Origin: an uncultured bacterium
GTDB lineage: Bacteria > Bacillota > Clostridia > Lachnospirales > Lachnospiraceae
Reading direction: 5' to 3'
Length of the DNA: 10,421 bases
NCBI GenBank assembly: GCA_946543095.1
Contig: CAMNLO010000032.1
Coordinates: forward strand, 1-10,421
Both the position numbers and the translations under genes were made by a program. The notes below the pieces were generated by a model. It saw only the letters and a list, made by a program, of their open reading frames with translations. It was not told the DNA's origin and ran no database searches. How positions within the stretch are numbered: position 1 is the first letter of the stretch; every line of letters starts with the position of its first letter. Positions 1-7,250 of the stretch are shown piece by piece.

Positions 1-3000
1 CCTTTTCCATGCTGAAGGAGGCAAGCTTCACATTTTTTGCCGGGGATACGATAGTGATGGTCTTTGCCGTCACGCTTCCGCCTCCTCCGTCCGAAAGGGA
101 TGCCTTCACCACTACCTGTCCCGGATGATATGCCGTAAGCTTCCCTGTGGCTGGATCGATCACGGCCCTTGCTTCATTGATGCCTTCACCATAATTCTCG
201 CAGGAGTAGGAGAGGGTATTGCAATAGAGATTATTGGAAGGGGTAAAGGTCTTCGACACCTGGAGGGTGCTGCCCGCAGTGATGATATCCCTGCAGGAAA
301 GGACCGCGCTGCCGATGGTATTTTTCATGTTGACCTTGCAGGTGGCGCTCACATTGCTGCCATCCCGGGCTGTGGCACGGATGGTGGCGGAAAAGGTTTT
401 CTTTTGATCGGCAGCGTTTAAGGCACCGGTGGAAACAATGGTGGCGCTGCTTCCGGAAACAGTACTGACCAGCTGTTCGTTTTCCAGGAAGGCAAAATGG
501 GAGCCGTTTTGGACAATGGTCCAGCTTAAGTCCGGTGCCTTCGCTGTCCCGATGACGCTGCTTAAGGCAGTGGCGCTTATGGTGATGCGATCATTTGTGC
601 CCTTGTCCGCAATGACAGCATTGGTCTGATCCAGCAGGATCTTTGTGATCTCCCCGGCAGAGGAGTTCACCACCATGCTTGCGGAGATCACTTCTCCGGT
701 TTTTGTGGTTTCCTCACAGGTGGCCGTGACGGTAGATGTGCCCGGGGAGAGGACGGTCAGCTTGCCGTTTGCGTCAATGCTTGCCACGGCGGGGTTGGAG
801 GAGGTCCAGAAAACGGTCTGATCGCTGGCACTGCTTGGTACGACCAGGACATCAAACTTGATGGAAGCACCGGGGCGCATCGAGATCGTTCTGCCGGAAT
901 ACACGTCAAAGATATTGTTCGGATAAAGCTTTCCGAATTCCAGGCTGTTTGCCCTGGTCCTGACTTCCAGCGGAATACTGACGGATTTACCGCTGCCGTC
1001 CTGAGCCAAAGCCTTGATCACCGCATTGCCGTTGCCAACGGGGATCACGGTCCCGTCTCCGTTGACCGCTGCAATACCTGCATTGGAGCTGGTCCATTTT
1101 AACACCTTGTAGGAGGCATCCTCGGGCAGAATGGTCAAAAGGGGAGCCAGGTTCAGATACTCGGTTTCCCCAAGATAGACAGGCCCAAGAGAAGAGGTGT
1201 CTGCGGTAATGGAGGTGATCTTCGTGCTGCCGATCTTTTCAAACACTGCCTGAACGGTCTGGTTGGAAGTGATCTCCTTGATGGTGTAGGTCAGGGAGTC
1301 GGCCTGGACCGGGTTTCCGTTCACAATATACTGCTTCAGGGAATAACCGGATTTCGGACTGGCCGTCAGGGTGAGAGAGCCCCCTTCCATAAGCTTCGTA
1401 TCTCCCGCGGGGGAGATGCTCCCCATGGAAGAGTCGTTTACAGAGGCGGAAACCGTGTAATAAACGGTTTCCTTACCGGTCATCAGCATACTGTAGGACA
1501 CAGAGCCTGTTTTGACATAATCATACATGGGGGACTGATAGAGTTCGTAATACACATTACTGCCGTCGTTATAGATGAAATCATAGATGGAGCCACTGGC
1601 AGCGTCCTGGCCGATGGAATAGCCGCTTTGATTGGCGATGGATCCGGTGTCAGGGTCATAAACGTACAGGACAGTAGGACCGGAGAGGACATAGTACGCT
1701 TTTCCATTGTACTCAATGGAAGTCAGCCCTGCGTATGAATTCATGTAGTAGCTGCTGGAATTGTATACATACCAGGTATCGTTGATCTGCGCCACCAGGG
1801 CAGAGCTCCCGCTGGAAAAATCATAGGAATACAGGCTCTTTTTGTTTTTCAGATAACCCCATTTTGAGCCGGCAGGGGCAAGGGCGACCGTACATTCCTG
1901 GAAGGGAGCGGAATCGAAGGCAGAATCCGTGGCGATGGTGTAGGCGTTGGATTCGCTGTCCAAAAGCCAGTCTGTAGCTTCATGGCCGGTGGAGATGATG
2001 CCGGAACGGCTCCTGAGGAAATTCTCATGATTACAATAGACAGGATAGATCTGTCCGTTACTCCAGGTGGGATCGTCCCAGGTGCAGTCCATGTGATAGT
2101 ATTTCCCGTTTAACTGCACCATGTTCCAGGCGTGGTTCATCTGATTGCTGGAAACCATGTAGCAGGGGATCCCCAGCTTTCCCATGATATCGTCAAAGGC
2201 CAGAGCGTAGCCCTGACACACTGCTTTTCCGTTCACCAAAGCGCCGTAGGCCTGATATACGCTGCGGCTATAGCCGGCCTCCTCATAGCTGGTGTAATCG
2301 ATATGGGTGACAAGATAGTCATGGATATAGAGGACCTTTTCCGTGTCGCTCCAGGAGTTTTTCACTAATGACGCCACCTTGTCCAGGGCAGCTTTGTATT
2401 CCGAAGAGCTGTCCGCGGATTCCCTGGAAAAGGCGTTGTAGGAGCGGAGAGCAGAAGAGATCCTATATTCCTCCTCCACCACGGGATACAGGAGGGAAAC
2501 GGACTCTTTGCCGGATTCCCCATCCGCTTCGCAAAGGATATAGCCCACTGAGGGGGCCAGGAAATAGAGGCCGGGATTGTGGTTGATCACCAGGGCACAT
2601 CTGCCTGCGGCTTCCATGGGGGTCAGGGCAAATTCAGTGATATCCAGTTCCAGCTCGTCTCCCGAGACATACGCATCTGCCGAGGCAAGCAGGGCCTTTG
2701 TAAAGGGATCCTCCTCAGAATAGACATAGCCGTTTTCTCCGATGCCGAAGGTTTCCAGATCCTCCTTTGTGGGAAAGGAACCTGCCTGATAGACCACGGA
2801 GGAGATGTCGATATAGCGTTTTTCGGATGATGAGGCTCCCGCAGCTTCCCGGGCGGAAACTGCAGCTGCGCTCCCGGACTGATCCGCGTCTTCCCCTTCA
2901 GGGACTGCCTCCGAAAGGATCTCCTCGTCTGCAGTGTCTGATGCCTCGGAAGACACCGCATCCGCTTCCGGCTCTGACGTGGCGGGGATGCTATCGGATG

Positions 3001-3424
3001 AGCTGTCTGCATCGCCGGACAGGGCTCCGGAACCCGCCGTCCCGGCGGCATCAGAGGTATCGTTCCGGACTTCAGCGCCTGCCTCTGTTTTGTCTGCGGA
3101 AAGACTTGTTTCGGAGGAAAGCTCCGCGCCGGATACGGCAGTGTCTCCGGTCAGATCCGCGGCTCCTGCCTCTGTTTTGTCTGCGGAAAGACTTGTTTCG
3201 GAAGAAAGCTCCTGCGAACCCGATGCTGCATCGTATGAGAGCTCCGCCGCCCCGGATGCGTCAGCGGTATCGATCAGGGCTTCAGCGCCTGCCTCCCCTT
3301 CGGCTGCAGATAGATTTGCTCCGGAGGAGAGCTCCGCCCCAAAGGCTGTGGGAGCGTAAGAGAAGAGGAGGAGTACAGAGAGCAGAAGAGAGAAGTATGC
3401 ACGGATCTTCCTGTTTGGATTCAT
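1..3424 (-). CDS. Large secreted transglutaminase-like protein with bacterial Ig-like (Big2) repeats, 3' end outside the window
   Basis: The frame stays open from the ATG at 3424 to the window edge (1141 codons), so the C-terminus is missing. Residues 1-30 form a signal peptide (basic NRKIR, Leu-rich core, cleavage near AFGA), so the product is exported. Residues 31 to about 200 are a Ser/Ala/Glu/Asp-rich linker containing repeats of the type ELSSETSLSADKTEAG. Residues about 340-450 match the transglutaminase-like fold: Cys403 in GKAVCQGYA, His431 in NHAWN and Asp446 in HMDCTWDDP form the expected catalytic triad. Residues about 480-650 are Tyr/Ser/Gly-rich and probably beta-structured. Residues about 658-730 resemble an InlB-type repeat (GSLTLTASPKSGYSL...VQAVFEK). 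From about 735 on come Big2-like segments with the WTSSN...A.I...G.....G...V.A pattern, clear at about 735-823 and 829-915, then two more divergent ones. Such proteins usually act at the cell surface as proteases or crosslinking/peptidoglycan-associated enzymes; the substrate here is unknown. An AAAGGTGG ribosome binding site lies 4 nt before the start. Confidence 0.88.
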   Translation of the reverse strand, partial: MNPNRKIRAYFSLLLSVLLLFSYAPTAFGAELSSGANLSAAEGEAGAEALIDTADASGAAELSYDAASGSQELSSETSLSADKTEAGAADLTGDTAVSGAELSSETSLSADKTEAGAEVRNDTSDAAGTAGSGALSGDADSSSDSIPATSEPEADAVSSEASDTADEEILSEAVPEGEDADQSGSAAAVSAREAAGASSSEKRYIDISSVVYQAGSFPTKEDLETFGIGENGYVYSEEDPFTKALLASADAYVSGDELELDITEFALTPMEAAGRCALVINHNPGLYFLAPSVGYILCEADGESGKESVSLLYPVVEEEYRISSALRSYNAFSRESADSSSEYKAALDKVASLVKNSWSDTEKVLYIHDYLVTHIDYTSYEEAGYSRSVYQAYGALVNGKAVCQGYALAFDDIMGKLGIPCYMVSSNQMNHAWNMVQLNGKYYHMDCTWDDPTWSNGQIYPVYCNHENFLRSRSGIISTGHEATDWLLDSESNAYTIATDSAFDSAPFQECTVALAPAGSKWGYLKNKKSLYSYDFSSGSSALVAQINDTWYVYNSSSYYMNSYAGLTSIEYNGKAYYVLSGPTVLYVYDPDTGSIANQSGYSIGQDAASGSIYDFIYNDGSNVYYELYQSPMYDYVKTGSVSYSMLMTGKETVYYTVSASVNDSSMGSISPAGDTKLMEGGSLTLTASPKSGYSLKQYIVNGNPVQADSLTYTIKEITSNQTVQAVFEKIGSTKITSITADTSSLGPVYLGETEYLNLAPLLTILPEDASYKVLKWTSSNAGIAAVNGDGTVIPVGNGNAVIKALAQDGSGKSVSIPLEVRTRANSLEFGKLYPNNIFDVYSGRTISMRPGASIKFDVLVVPSSASDQTVFWTSSNPAVASIDANGKLTVLSPGTSTVTATCEETTKTGEVISASMVVNSSAGEITKILLDQTNAVIADKGTNDRITISATALSSVIGTAKAPDLSWTIVQNGSHFAFLENEQLVSTVSGSSATIVSTGALNAADQKKTFSATIRATARDGSNVSATCKVNMKNTIGSAVLSCRDIITAGSTLQVSKTFTPSNNLYCNTLSYSCENYGEGINEARAVIDPATGKLTAYHPGQVVVKASLSDGGGGSVTAKTITIVSPAKNVKLASFSMEK
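3078..3335 (-). repeat. Three 48-bp direct repeats in the linker-coding part of the secreted protein
   Basis: Copies lie at 3078-3125, 3165-3212 and 3288-3335. The first two differ at a single base; the third is diverged but aligned. Spacings are 87 and 123 bp, both multiples of three, so each copy encodes the same 16-residue module (ELSSETSLSADKTEAG, or a variant with GANLSAAEGEAG) at residues about 31-46, 72-87 and 101-116. The near identity suggests recent duplication and possible length variation between strains. Confidence 0.9.
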
Positions 3425-3428
3425 TGGA

Positions 3429-3436
3429 CCACCTTT
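3429..3436 (-). promoter_or_regulatory. Ribosome binding site of the secreted transglutaminase-like protein
   Basis: AAAGGTGG on the minus strand ends 4 nt before the ATG at 3424. It fixes the start that gives a complete signal peptide. Confidence 0.7.
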
Positions 3437-3555
3437 CTGAAACAATTGCTGCGAAACAAGATTGAAATGGAGTTCTTAAGGACTGAGTTCAATTGATGCA
3501 GTGAAAAATCCTGATGGAGCTCATAGCTTACGAAAGAGCCCTGTATATTTATCGG

Positions 3556-3564
3556 ATTATATCA
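3556..3564 (-). promoter_or_regulatory. Extended -10 promoter element for the secreted protein gene
   Basis: The minus strand reads TGATATAAT, a perfect extended -10 (TGnTATAAT). No good -35 hexamer is present at 16-18 bp, which is tolerated for extended -10 promoters. Transcription would start near 3549 and give a 5' untranslated region of about 125 nt. Its placement downstream of the tsf terminator indicates that the surface protein is transcribed independently of rpsB-tsf. Confidence 0.55.
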
Positions 3565-3584
3565 TAATTCACTTAAATCGAGTA

Positions 3585-3618
3585 GTGGTCACATGCCGGC
3601 TCGCGTGGTCATGCCCGC
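3585..3618. repeat. Short imperfect direct repeat upstream of the secreted protein promoter
   Basis: GTGGTCACATGCCGGC at 3585-3600 is followed by GTGGTCATGCCCGC at 3605-3618. Start-to-start distance is 20 bp, about two helical turns. Both lie just upstream of the extended -10 element read on the minus strand, where an activator or repressor could bind. Function is inferred from position only. Confidence 0.4.
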
Positions 3619-3645
3619 TAAAAACACTTGCCAAAGCCGTGTGAT

Positions 3646-3677
3646 AAAAATGGCGGGGCACCTTTCGATGTCCCGCC
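3646..3677 (-). terminator. Rho-independent terminator of the rpsB-tsf operon
   Basis: On the minus strand GGCGGG (3677-3672) pairs with CCCGCC (3657-3652) across a 14-nt loop that can add two pairs after one mismatch; the stem is followed by ATTTTTATC. It lies about 70 nt after the tsf stop and separates the ribosomal operon from the surface-protein gene. Confidence 0.8.
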
Positions 3678-3704
3678 TTGGTTTACATAAGGTAGAGTAT
3701 CTTA

Positions 3705-3770
3705 TCCATTGATCTGCGAAGCAGATTACCCGTTGATCTGTGAAGCAGATCATCCATTGATCTGCTTTGC
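3705..3770 (-). repeat. 24-nt tandem repeats at the tsf 3' end, each ending in a stop codon
   Basis: Two repeat units follow the tsf stop, at 3729-3752 (starting with the TGA itself) and 3705-3728, and they agree at 20 of 24 positions. The second half of the unit (CAGATCAAYGGR) also matches the last codons of tsf (QING). Because the period is a multiple of three, each unit reads SASQING in the tsf frame and is followed by a stop (TGA, then TAA, then TAA). The units are also hairpins: ATCTGC-TTC-GCAGAT at 3712-3726 and GATCTG-CTTCA-CAGATC at 3735-3751. Confidence 0.85.
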
Positions 3771-4682
3771 GACCTCCTCCGCAAAGTTCTCTTCCTTCTT
3801 CTCCATGCCTTCGCCGGTCTCATAGCGGATGAAGCCTGCGATGGAAAGGTTGGCGCCGTTTGCCTTGCCCACTTCCTTGATGTACTGGCCCACGGTCTGC
3901 TTGCCGTCCTCTGCACGGAAGTATTCCTGATCGTTTAAGCAGATCTCCTTTAACTGCTTATTGATACGTCCCTGGATCATACCGGTGATGACCTTCTCAG
4001 GCTTCTGGGATTCCTTGGGATCGTTCATGATCTGAGCCTTCAGGATCTCCTTCTCATGCTCCACATAGTCTCCGGGGACCTCATCCACGGAAACATAACG
4101 GGGGGAGAGGGCAGCCACCTGCATGGAGACATTGTGCAGGGCTTCCTTGATGTCGTCGTTCACCACATCGGTCTTGGCGCAGACCACCACGGCGATCTTG
4201 CCGCCGCCATGGATGTAGGTGTCCAGAAGATCCGCGGAAACCTTCTCAAAACGTCTCACGGAAAGCTTCTCGCCGATGACGGACACTAATTCCACAAGAC
4301 GCTCGTTTAAGGTCTTGGAAGGATCTGCCACGCTCTTTTCATTTAACAGCGCTTCCACATCCTTCACATCGGAAGTGGCGACTCTTTCTGCGATCTCGTC
4401 CACGAAAGCGATGAACTTCTCGTTCTTTGCCACAAAGTCGGTCTCGGAGTTCACCTCCACCAGCACTGCGGTCTTTCCGTCCTTGGTCACTGCCTTGCAA
4501 AGGCCTTCCGCGGCGATCCTGCCGGCCTTCTTGTCCATCTTGGCCTGGCCGTTCTTGCGGAGCACCTCTACGGCTTCGTCCATATTGCCGTCGGTCTCGG
4601 TGAGGGCCTTCTTGCAGTCCATCATACCGGCTCCGGTCATTTCCCTTAACTCTTTTACCATTGCTGCTGAAATTGCTGCCAT
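3750..4682 (-). CDS. tsf: Translation elongation factor Ts
   Basis: EF-Ts is the cytoplasmic guanine-nucleotide exchange factor that recycles EF-Tu-GDP. The 310-residue product begins with an N-terminal UBA-like domain (VKELREMTGAGMMDCKKAL...) used for EF-Tu contact. It then carries the signature ETDFVAKNEKF at about residues 80-90 (family TDFV motif, whose Asp and Phe insert into EF-Tu), followed by the core subdomains and a C-terminal module ending KQING. The length is somewhat greater than the 283 residues of E. coli EF-Ts, as usual for Clostridia. The start is supported by AGGAGG 10 nt upstream. It follows rpsB by 122 nt, the classic rpsB-tsf pairing, and is closed by the terminator at 3646-3677. 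No pyrH or frr gene follows, unlike in many bacteria. The stop is embedded in an unusual tandem repeat. Confidence 0.97.
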   Translation of the reverse strand: MAAISAAMVKELREMTGAGMMDCKKALTETDGNMDEAVEVLRKNGQAKMDKKAGRIAAEGLCKAVTKDGKTAVLVEVNSETDFVAKNEKFIAFVDEIAERVATSDVKDVEALLNEKSVADPSKTLNERLVELVSVIGEKLSVRRFEKVSADLLDTYIHGGGKIAVVVCAKTDVVNDDIKEALHNVSMQVAALSPRYVSVDEVPGDYVEHEKEILKAQIMNDPKESQKPEKVITGMIQGRINKQLKEICLNDQEYFRAEDGKQTVGQYIKEVGKANGANLSIAGFIRYETGEGMEKKEENFAEEVAKQING

Positions 4683-4692
4683 TGATGTATTA

Positions 4693-4698
4693 CCTCCT
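4693..4698 (-). promoter_or_regulatory. Ribosome binding site of tsf
   Basis: A perfect AGGAGG on the minus strand, 10 nt before the ATG at 4682. It allows strong independent initiation on the second cistron. Confidence 0.8.
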
Positions 4699-4757
4699 GG
4701 TTTGCAAGCAGATCACTGCTTTCACTATACTCTGAAAATCCTGGTTATGATCCATAT

Positions 4758-4777
4758 TCCGGCAGGACCGGTCCGGA
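4758..4777 (-). other. Small inverted repeat in the rpsB-tsf spacer
   Basis: TCCGG (4777-4773) can pair with CCGGA (4762-4758), and the loop contains part of a 10-bp palindrome, GGACCGGTCC. No U-tract follows, so this is not a canonical terminator. It might weakly attenuate tsf relative to rpsB; nothing more is visible in the 122-nt spacer. Confidence 0.3.
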
Positions 4778-4804
4778 TCTTAACCTGTAAAAAACGACAT
4801 CCGA

Positions 4805-5581
4805 TTATGACGCGGCTGCCACTTCCTCAATGTCGGTGGGCTCCTTCTCCACAGCGCCTTCCGCTGCCTGGGCCGCCTGCTCGGCGCTTAAGTTTTCCTC
4901 ACCCTGGTTTGCCTCGATAACGGCGTCAGCCATCTTGGAGACCAGAAGCTTCACGGCACGGATGGCATCATCGTTGCCGGGGATCACGTAATCCAGCTCT
5001 TCGGGATCGCAGTTGGTATCGCCGATGCCGATCAGGGTAATGCCCAGAGCATGTGCTTCCGTCACACAGATGTGCTCCTTCTTGGGATCCACCACGAAGA
5101 TACAGTCGGGGATGCGGGTCATGTTCTTGATGCCCCCAAGGTTCTTCTCCAGCTTCTCGTATTCCTTCTTTAACTTCGCCACTTCCTTCTTGGGCAGCAC
5201 ATCGAAGGTCCCGTCTTCGCTCATACGGGCGATCTGCTTTAAGCGGCCGATCCTGGACTGAATGGTCTGGAAGTTGGTGAGCATGCCTCCCAGCCATCTT
5301 TCATTCACATAATACATACCGCAGCGCTCCGCTTCGGCCTTCACAGCGTCCTGGGCCTGCTTCTTGGTGCCTACGAAGAGGACGGTGCCGCCCTGGGAGG
5401 TGATATCGAAGACCACCTTGTAGGCCTCATCCACCTTGCCTACGGATTTCTGCAGGTCGATGATGTGGATGCCGTTGCGCTCCGTAAAGATGTAGGGAGC
5501 CATTTTGGGGTTCCAGCGCCTTGTCTGATGACCGAAGTGTACGCCGGCCTCCAGCAGCTGCTTCATGGTTACTACGCTCAT
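4805..5581 (-). CDS. rpsB: 30S ribosomal protein S2
   Basis: S2 is a late-assembling protein of the small ribosomal subunit and helps recruit S1 and mRNA in many bacteria. The product of 258 residues shows the family start [20 protein letters not shown], then [11 protein letters not shown], the [12 protein letters not shown] stretch, [14 protein letters not shown], the coiled-coil insert ([20 protein letters not shown]), and [16 protein letters not shown]...GIGDTNCDP. The C-terminus carries an extra acidic Ala/Glu-rich tail compared with the 241-residue E. coli protein. The frame is open upstream to an ATG at 5758, but I choose 5581: it has AAAGGAGG 7 nt upstream, it matches the family N-terminus, and the predicted transcription start lies at about 5759, leaving no leader for the longer form. 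It is co-transcribed with tsf. Confidence 0.97.
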   Translation of the reverse strand: MSVVTMKQLLEAGVHFGHQTRRWNPKMAPYIFTERNGIHIIDLQKSVGKVDEAYKVVFDITSQGGTVLFVGTKKQAQDAVKAEAERCGMYYVNERWLGGMLTNFQTIQSRIGRLKQIARMSEDGTFDVLPKKEVAKLKKEYEKLEKNLGGIKNMTRIPDCIFVVDPKKEHICVTEAHALGITLIGIGDTNCDPEELDYVIPGNDDAIRAVKLLVSKMADAVIEANQGEENLSAEQAAQAAEGAVEKEPTDIEEVAAAS

Positions 5582-5759
5582 TTTGTTTCCTCCTTTTTTC
5601 CTCCGTCCCGTTTTGCCCTGGGGCAGTGTCCTGCAGGAGCAGGGGATCCCGGAACGTGTGAATTTGTTACTGTTCAGAACACGGCGAATGTTCAAAAATC
5701 TTTGATATGCTTTTTGCGATTTCCGGACCTTTGTTCTGAATATCCACTTATAACGCAAC
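5582..5759 (-). ncRNA. Structured 5' leader of the rpsB-tsf mRNA
   Basis: About 178 nt lie between the predicted transcription start and the rpsB ATG. The RNA can form a long-range helix from TTCAGAACA (5740-5732) and TGTTCTGAA (5681-5673). This encloses a hairpin CAAAAA (5716-5711)/TTTTTG (5698-5693), which continues with ATC-AAA-GAT. Closer to the gene, CCTGC-TCCT-GCAGG (5643-5630) forms a second hairpin. In E. coli, S2 represses its own operon through the rpsB leader; that established principle makes autoregulation plausible here, but this leader is not one I recognise by sequence. Confidence 0.5.
5589..5596 (-). promoter_or_regulatory. Ribosome binding site that decides the rpsB start
   Basis: AAAGGAGG on the minus strand, 7 nt before the ATG at 5581. 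It supports the 258-residue S2 over a 317-residue upstream extension that has no such site. Confidence 0.85.
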
Positions 5760-5765
5760 TTTGAG

Positions 5766-5794
5766 ATTTTAACAGATTATTACGGAAAGTGCAA
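5766..5794 (-). promoter_or_regulatory. Sigma-A-type promoter of rpsB-tsf
   Basis: On the minus strand TTGCAC (5794-5789), a 17-bp spacer and TAAAAT (5771-5766), with TG one base before the -10 (extended -10). This is a strong housekeeping promoter, as expected for a ribosomal operon. It starts only 28 nt downstream of the MATE gene stop, with no clear terminator between them, so some read-through from the MATE gene is possible. Confidence 0.8.
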
Positions 5795-5821
5795 GCTTTT
5801 GCTTAAATTAAAGAAAGAGTA

Positions 5822-7213
5822 TTATTGAAGAGTGGTGCCTCCCACCAGGTCCTGGATCCAGATCTTCTTCTTCAGCATGTAAAAGCCGATGGAGACCTTG
5901 ATGAGCTCCAGAGACAGGATGCAGACATACAAAGGTCCGATGGGCATGGCGGTGTACCTGGAGAGCACAAAAGCGACAGGCCAGCAGACCACCCAGAGAA
6001 AGGCGGAGTCGAAGAGGAAGGTGATGAGGGTTTTGCCTCCTGAGCGGATGGTAAAGTAGGCGGCGTTTAAAAAGGCGTTCATCGGCATGTACACCGCGGC
6101 GATGCGGATAAACATGCAGGCCAGGGAGCGGATCTCATCCGTGGTATTGTAAAGCAAAGGGAAGAAGGGGGCGGCCAGGGCCTGGATGCCCGCCAGAACT
6201 GCCGACATGGACACGGAAAAGAAGATCAGCCGGTTGTCCGTTTCCACCACATGGGACATATCCCCGGAGCCCAGGATCTGCCCGATCATAATGGCCACCA
6301 CAGAGCCCATGGAGATCAAAAAGACATTGAACAGGTTCGTGATGGTGTTGGAGATATTAAAGGCAGCGATGACGCTTAAGCCCCGCATGGAATAGCACTG
6401 GGTCAGTGCGGTCATGCCCATGGACCACATGAGCTCGTTCAGAAACAGGGGCGTCCCCTTCACGATGATCTTGGCCGTAAGCCCCGAAGGGATCCTGAAA
6501 TTCCTAAACAGCCCCACCGCAAAGGGATTCTTCTCCGGATGGGAATGGGTCCAGAAGATCACGATAAAACATTCCACATACCGGGAGATCACCGTGGCGA
6601 TGGCAGCTCCGACAACCCCCAGAGCCGGGGCTCCGAAATGGCCGAAGATCAGGATATAATTAAAGACCAGATTAAAACCGACGCCGATCATCCCCGCAAG
6701 CATGGGGACTACAGCCTCCCCGGATTCCCGCAGGGTGCCGGCATAGGCCTGGGTCAGGGCAAAGGGAATGAGCCCGAAGTTGATGATGAAAAGATAATTC
6801 CTGGCGGCGGAAAGGGTGGCAGAAGCGTCGATCCCTTCCCCCTGCTCATGGAGAAACAGGCTGATGAGCTCCTGATCCTTCAGCACAAAAAGCAGGATCC
6901 CCATTACCGCGATGAGCAGGGAGATCACCAGCTTAAAGCGGACGGTGTAGCGGATCCCCTCGTGGTTTTTCTGCCCCACATACTGGGCGGTGAAGATCCC
7001 GGGGCCGGAGACCGCGCCGAAGATCGCCAGATAGAACACGAAGAAGAGCTGGTTCACAATGGCCACACCGCTCATTTCCTCCGTTCCGATCCTGCCCACC
7101 ATGATATTGTCCAGAAGGCTCATGAAGTTGGTGATGCCGTTCTGTATGATAATGGGGATTGCAATATGCAGCACTCTTTTGTAAAATGCTTTATCTCCGA
7201 TGAATGAATTCAT
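5822..7213 (-). CDS. MATE-family multidrug efflux transporter
   Basis: The protein of 463 residues is a polytopic inner-membrane transporter of the MATE family, which exports cationic or aromatic compounds in exchange for Na+ or H+. Hydrophobic segments run through the whole length in the two-repeat arrangement typical of the roughly 12-helix family. The N-terminal half has IPIIIQNGITNFMSLLDNIMVG, with Asp35 in helix 1 at the position of the conserved ion-coupling Asp of NorM proteins, followed by the GTEEMSGVAIVNQ loop. The second half shows the repeat-related GTPLFLNELMWSMGMTALTQCYS. The length is full for the family. The ATG at 7213 is the only plausible start: an in-frame TGA lies two codons upstream and helix 1 begins shortly after. 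It has no Shine-Dalgarno sequence, and the predicted transcription start nearly coincides with the ATG. It is divergent from hflK. The substrate cannot be read from sequence. Confidence 0.93.
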   Translation of the reverse strand: MNSFIGDKAFYKRVLHIAIPIIIQNGITNFMSLLDNIMVGRIGTEEMSGVAIVNQLFFVFYLAIFGAVSGPGIFTAQYVGQKNHEGIRYTVRFKLVISLLIAVMGILLFVLKDQELISLFLHEQGEGIDASATLSAARNYLFIINFGLIPFALTQAYAGTLRESGEAVVPMLAGMIGVGFNLVFNYILIFGHFGAPALGVVGAAIATVISRYVECFIVIFWTHSHPEKNPFAVGLFRNFRIPSGLTAKIIVKGTPLFLNELMWSMGMTALTQCYSMRGLSVIAAFNISNTITNLFNVFLISMGSVVAIMIGQILGSGDMSHVVETDNRLIFFSVSMSAVLAGIQALAAPFFPLLYNTTDEIRSLACMFIRIAAVYMPMNAFLNAAYFTIRSGGKTLITFLFDSAFLWVVCWPVAFVLSRYTAMPIGPLYVCILSLELIKVSIGFYMLKKKIWIQDLVGGTTLQ

Positions 7214-7221
7214 GGGTCACT

Positions 7222-7250
7222 ATTGTAAAGCATAATTCTTTGTAATACAA
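7222..7250 (-). promoter_or_regulatory. Predicted promoter of the MATE gene (leaderless arrangement)
   Basis: On the minus strand TTGTAT (7250-7245), a 17-bp spacer and TACAAT (7227-7222). The -10 ends 8 nt before the ATG, so the mRNA would have a leader of roughly 0-4 nt. The -35 matches the consensus only in its first three bases. Its -35 occupies the same bases as the -10 of the opposite hflK promoter. Confidence 0.55.

Noticed and set aside
2767..3465. Overlapping plus-strand open frames (232 and 141 codons) with internal repeats, rich in Arg/Leu/Pro or Ser/Ala/Glu
   Set aside because: They mirror the low-complexity linker of the minus-strand secreted protein; their repeats are the 48-bp direct repeats read from the other strand, and no ribosome binding site is evident.
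3705..3770. CRISPR-like array because of short regular palindromic repeats
   Set aside because: Only two to three units, no spacers (units are directly adjacent), no cas genes.
5582..5758. N-terminal extension of S2 starting at 5758
   Set aside because: No ribosome binding site, sequence unlike S2 N-termini, and the predicted transcription start is about one base upstream of that ATG.
6539..7207. Plus-strand open frame of 222 codons opposite the MATE gene
   Set aside because: His/Asp/Gly-rich composition of an antisense shadow; the minus-strand MATE protein explains the region fully.
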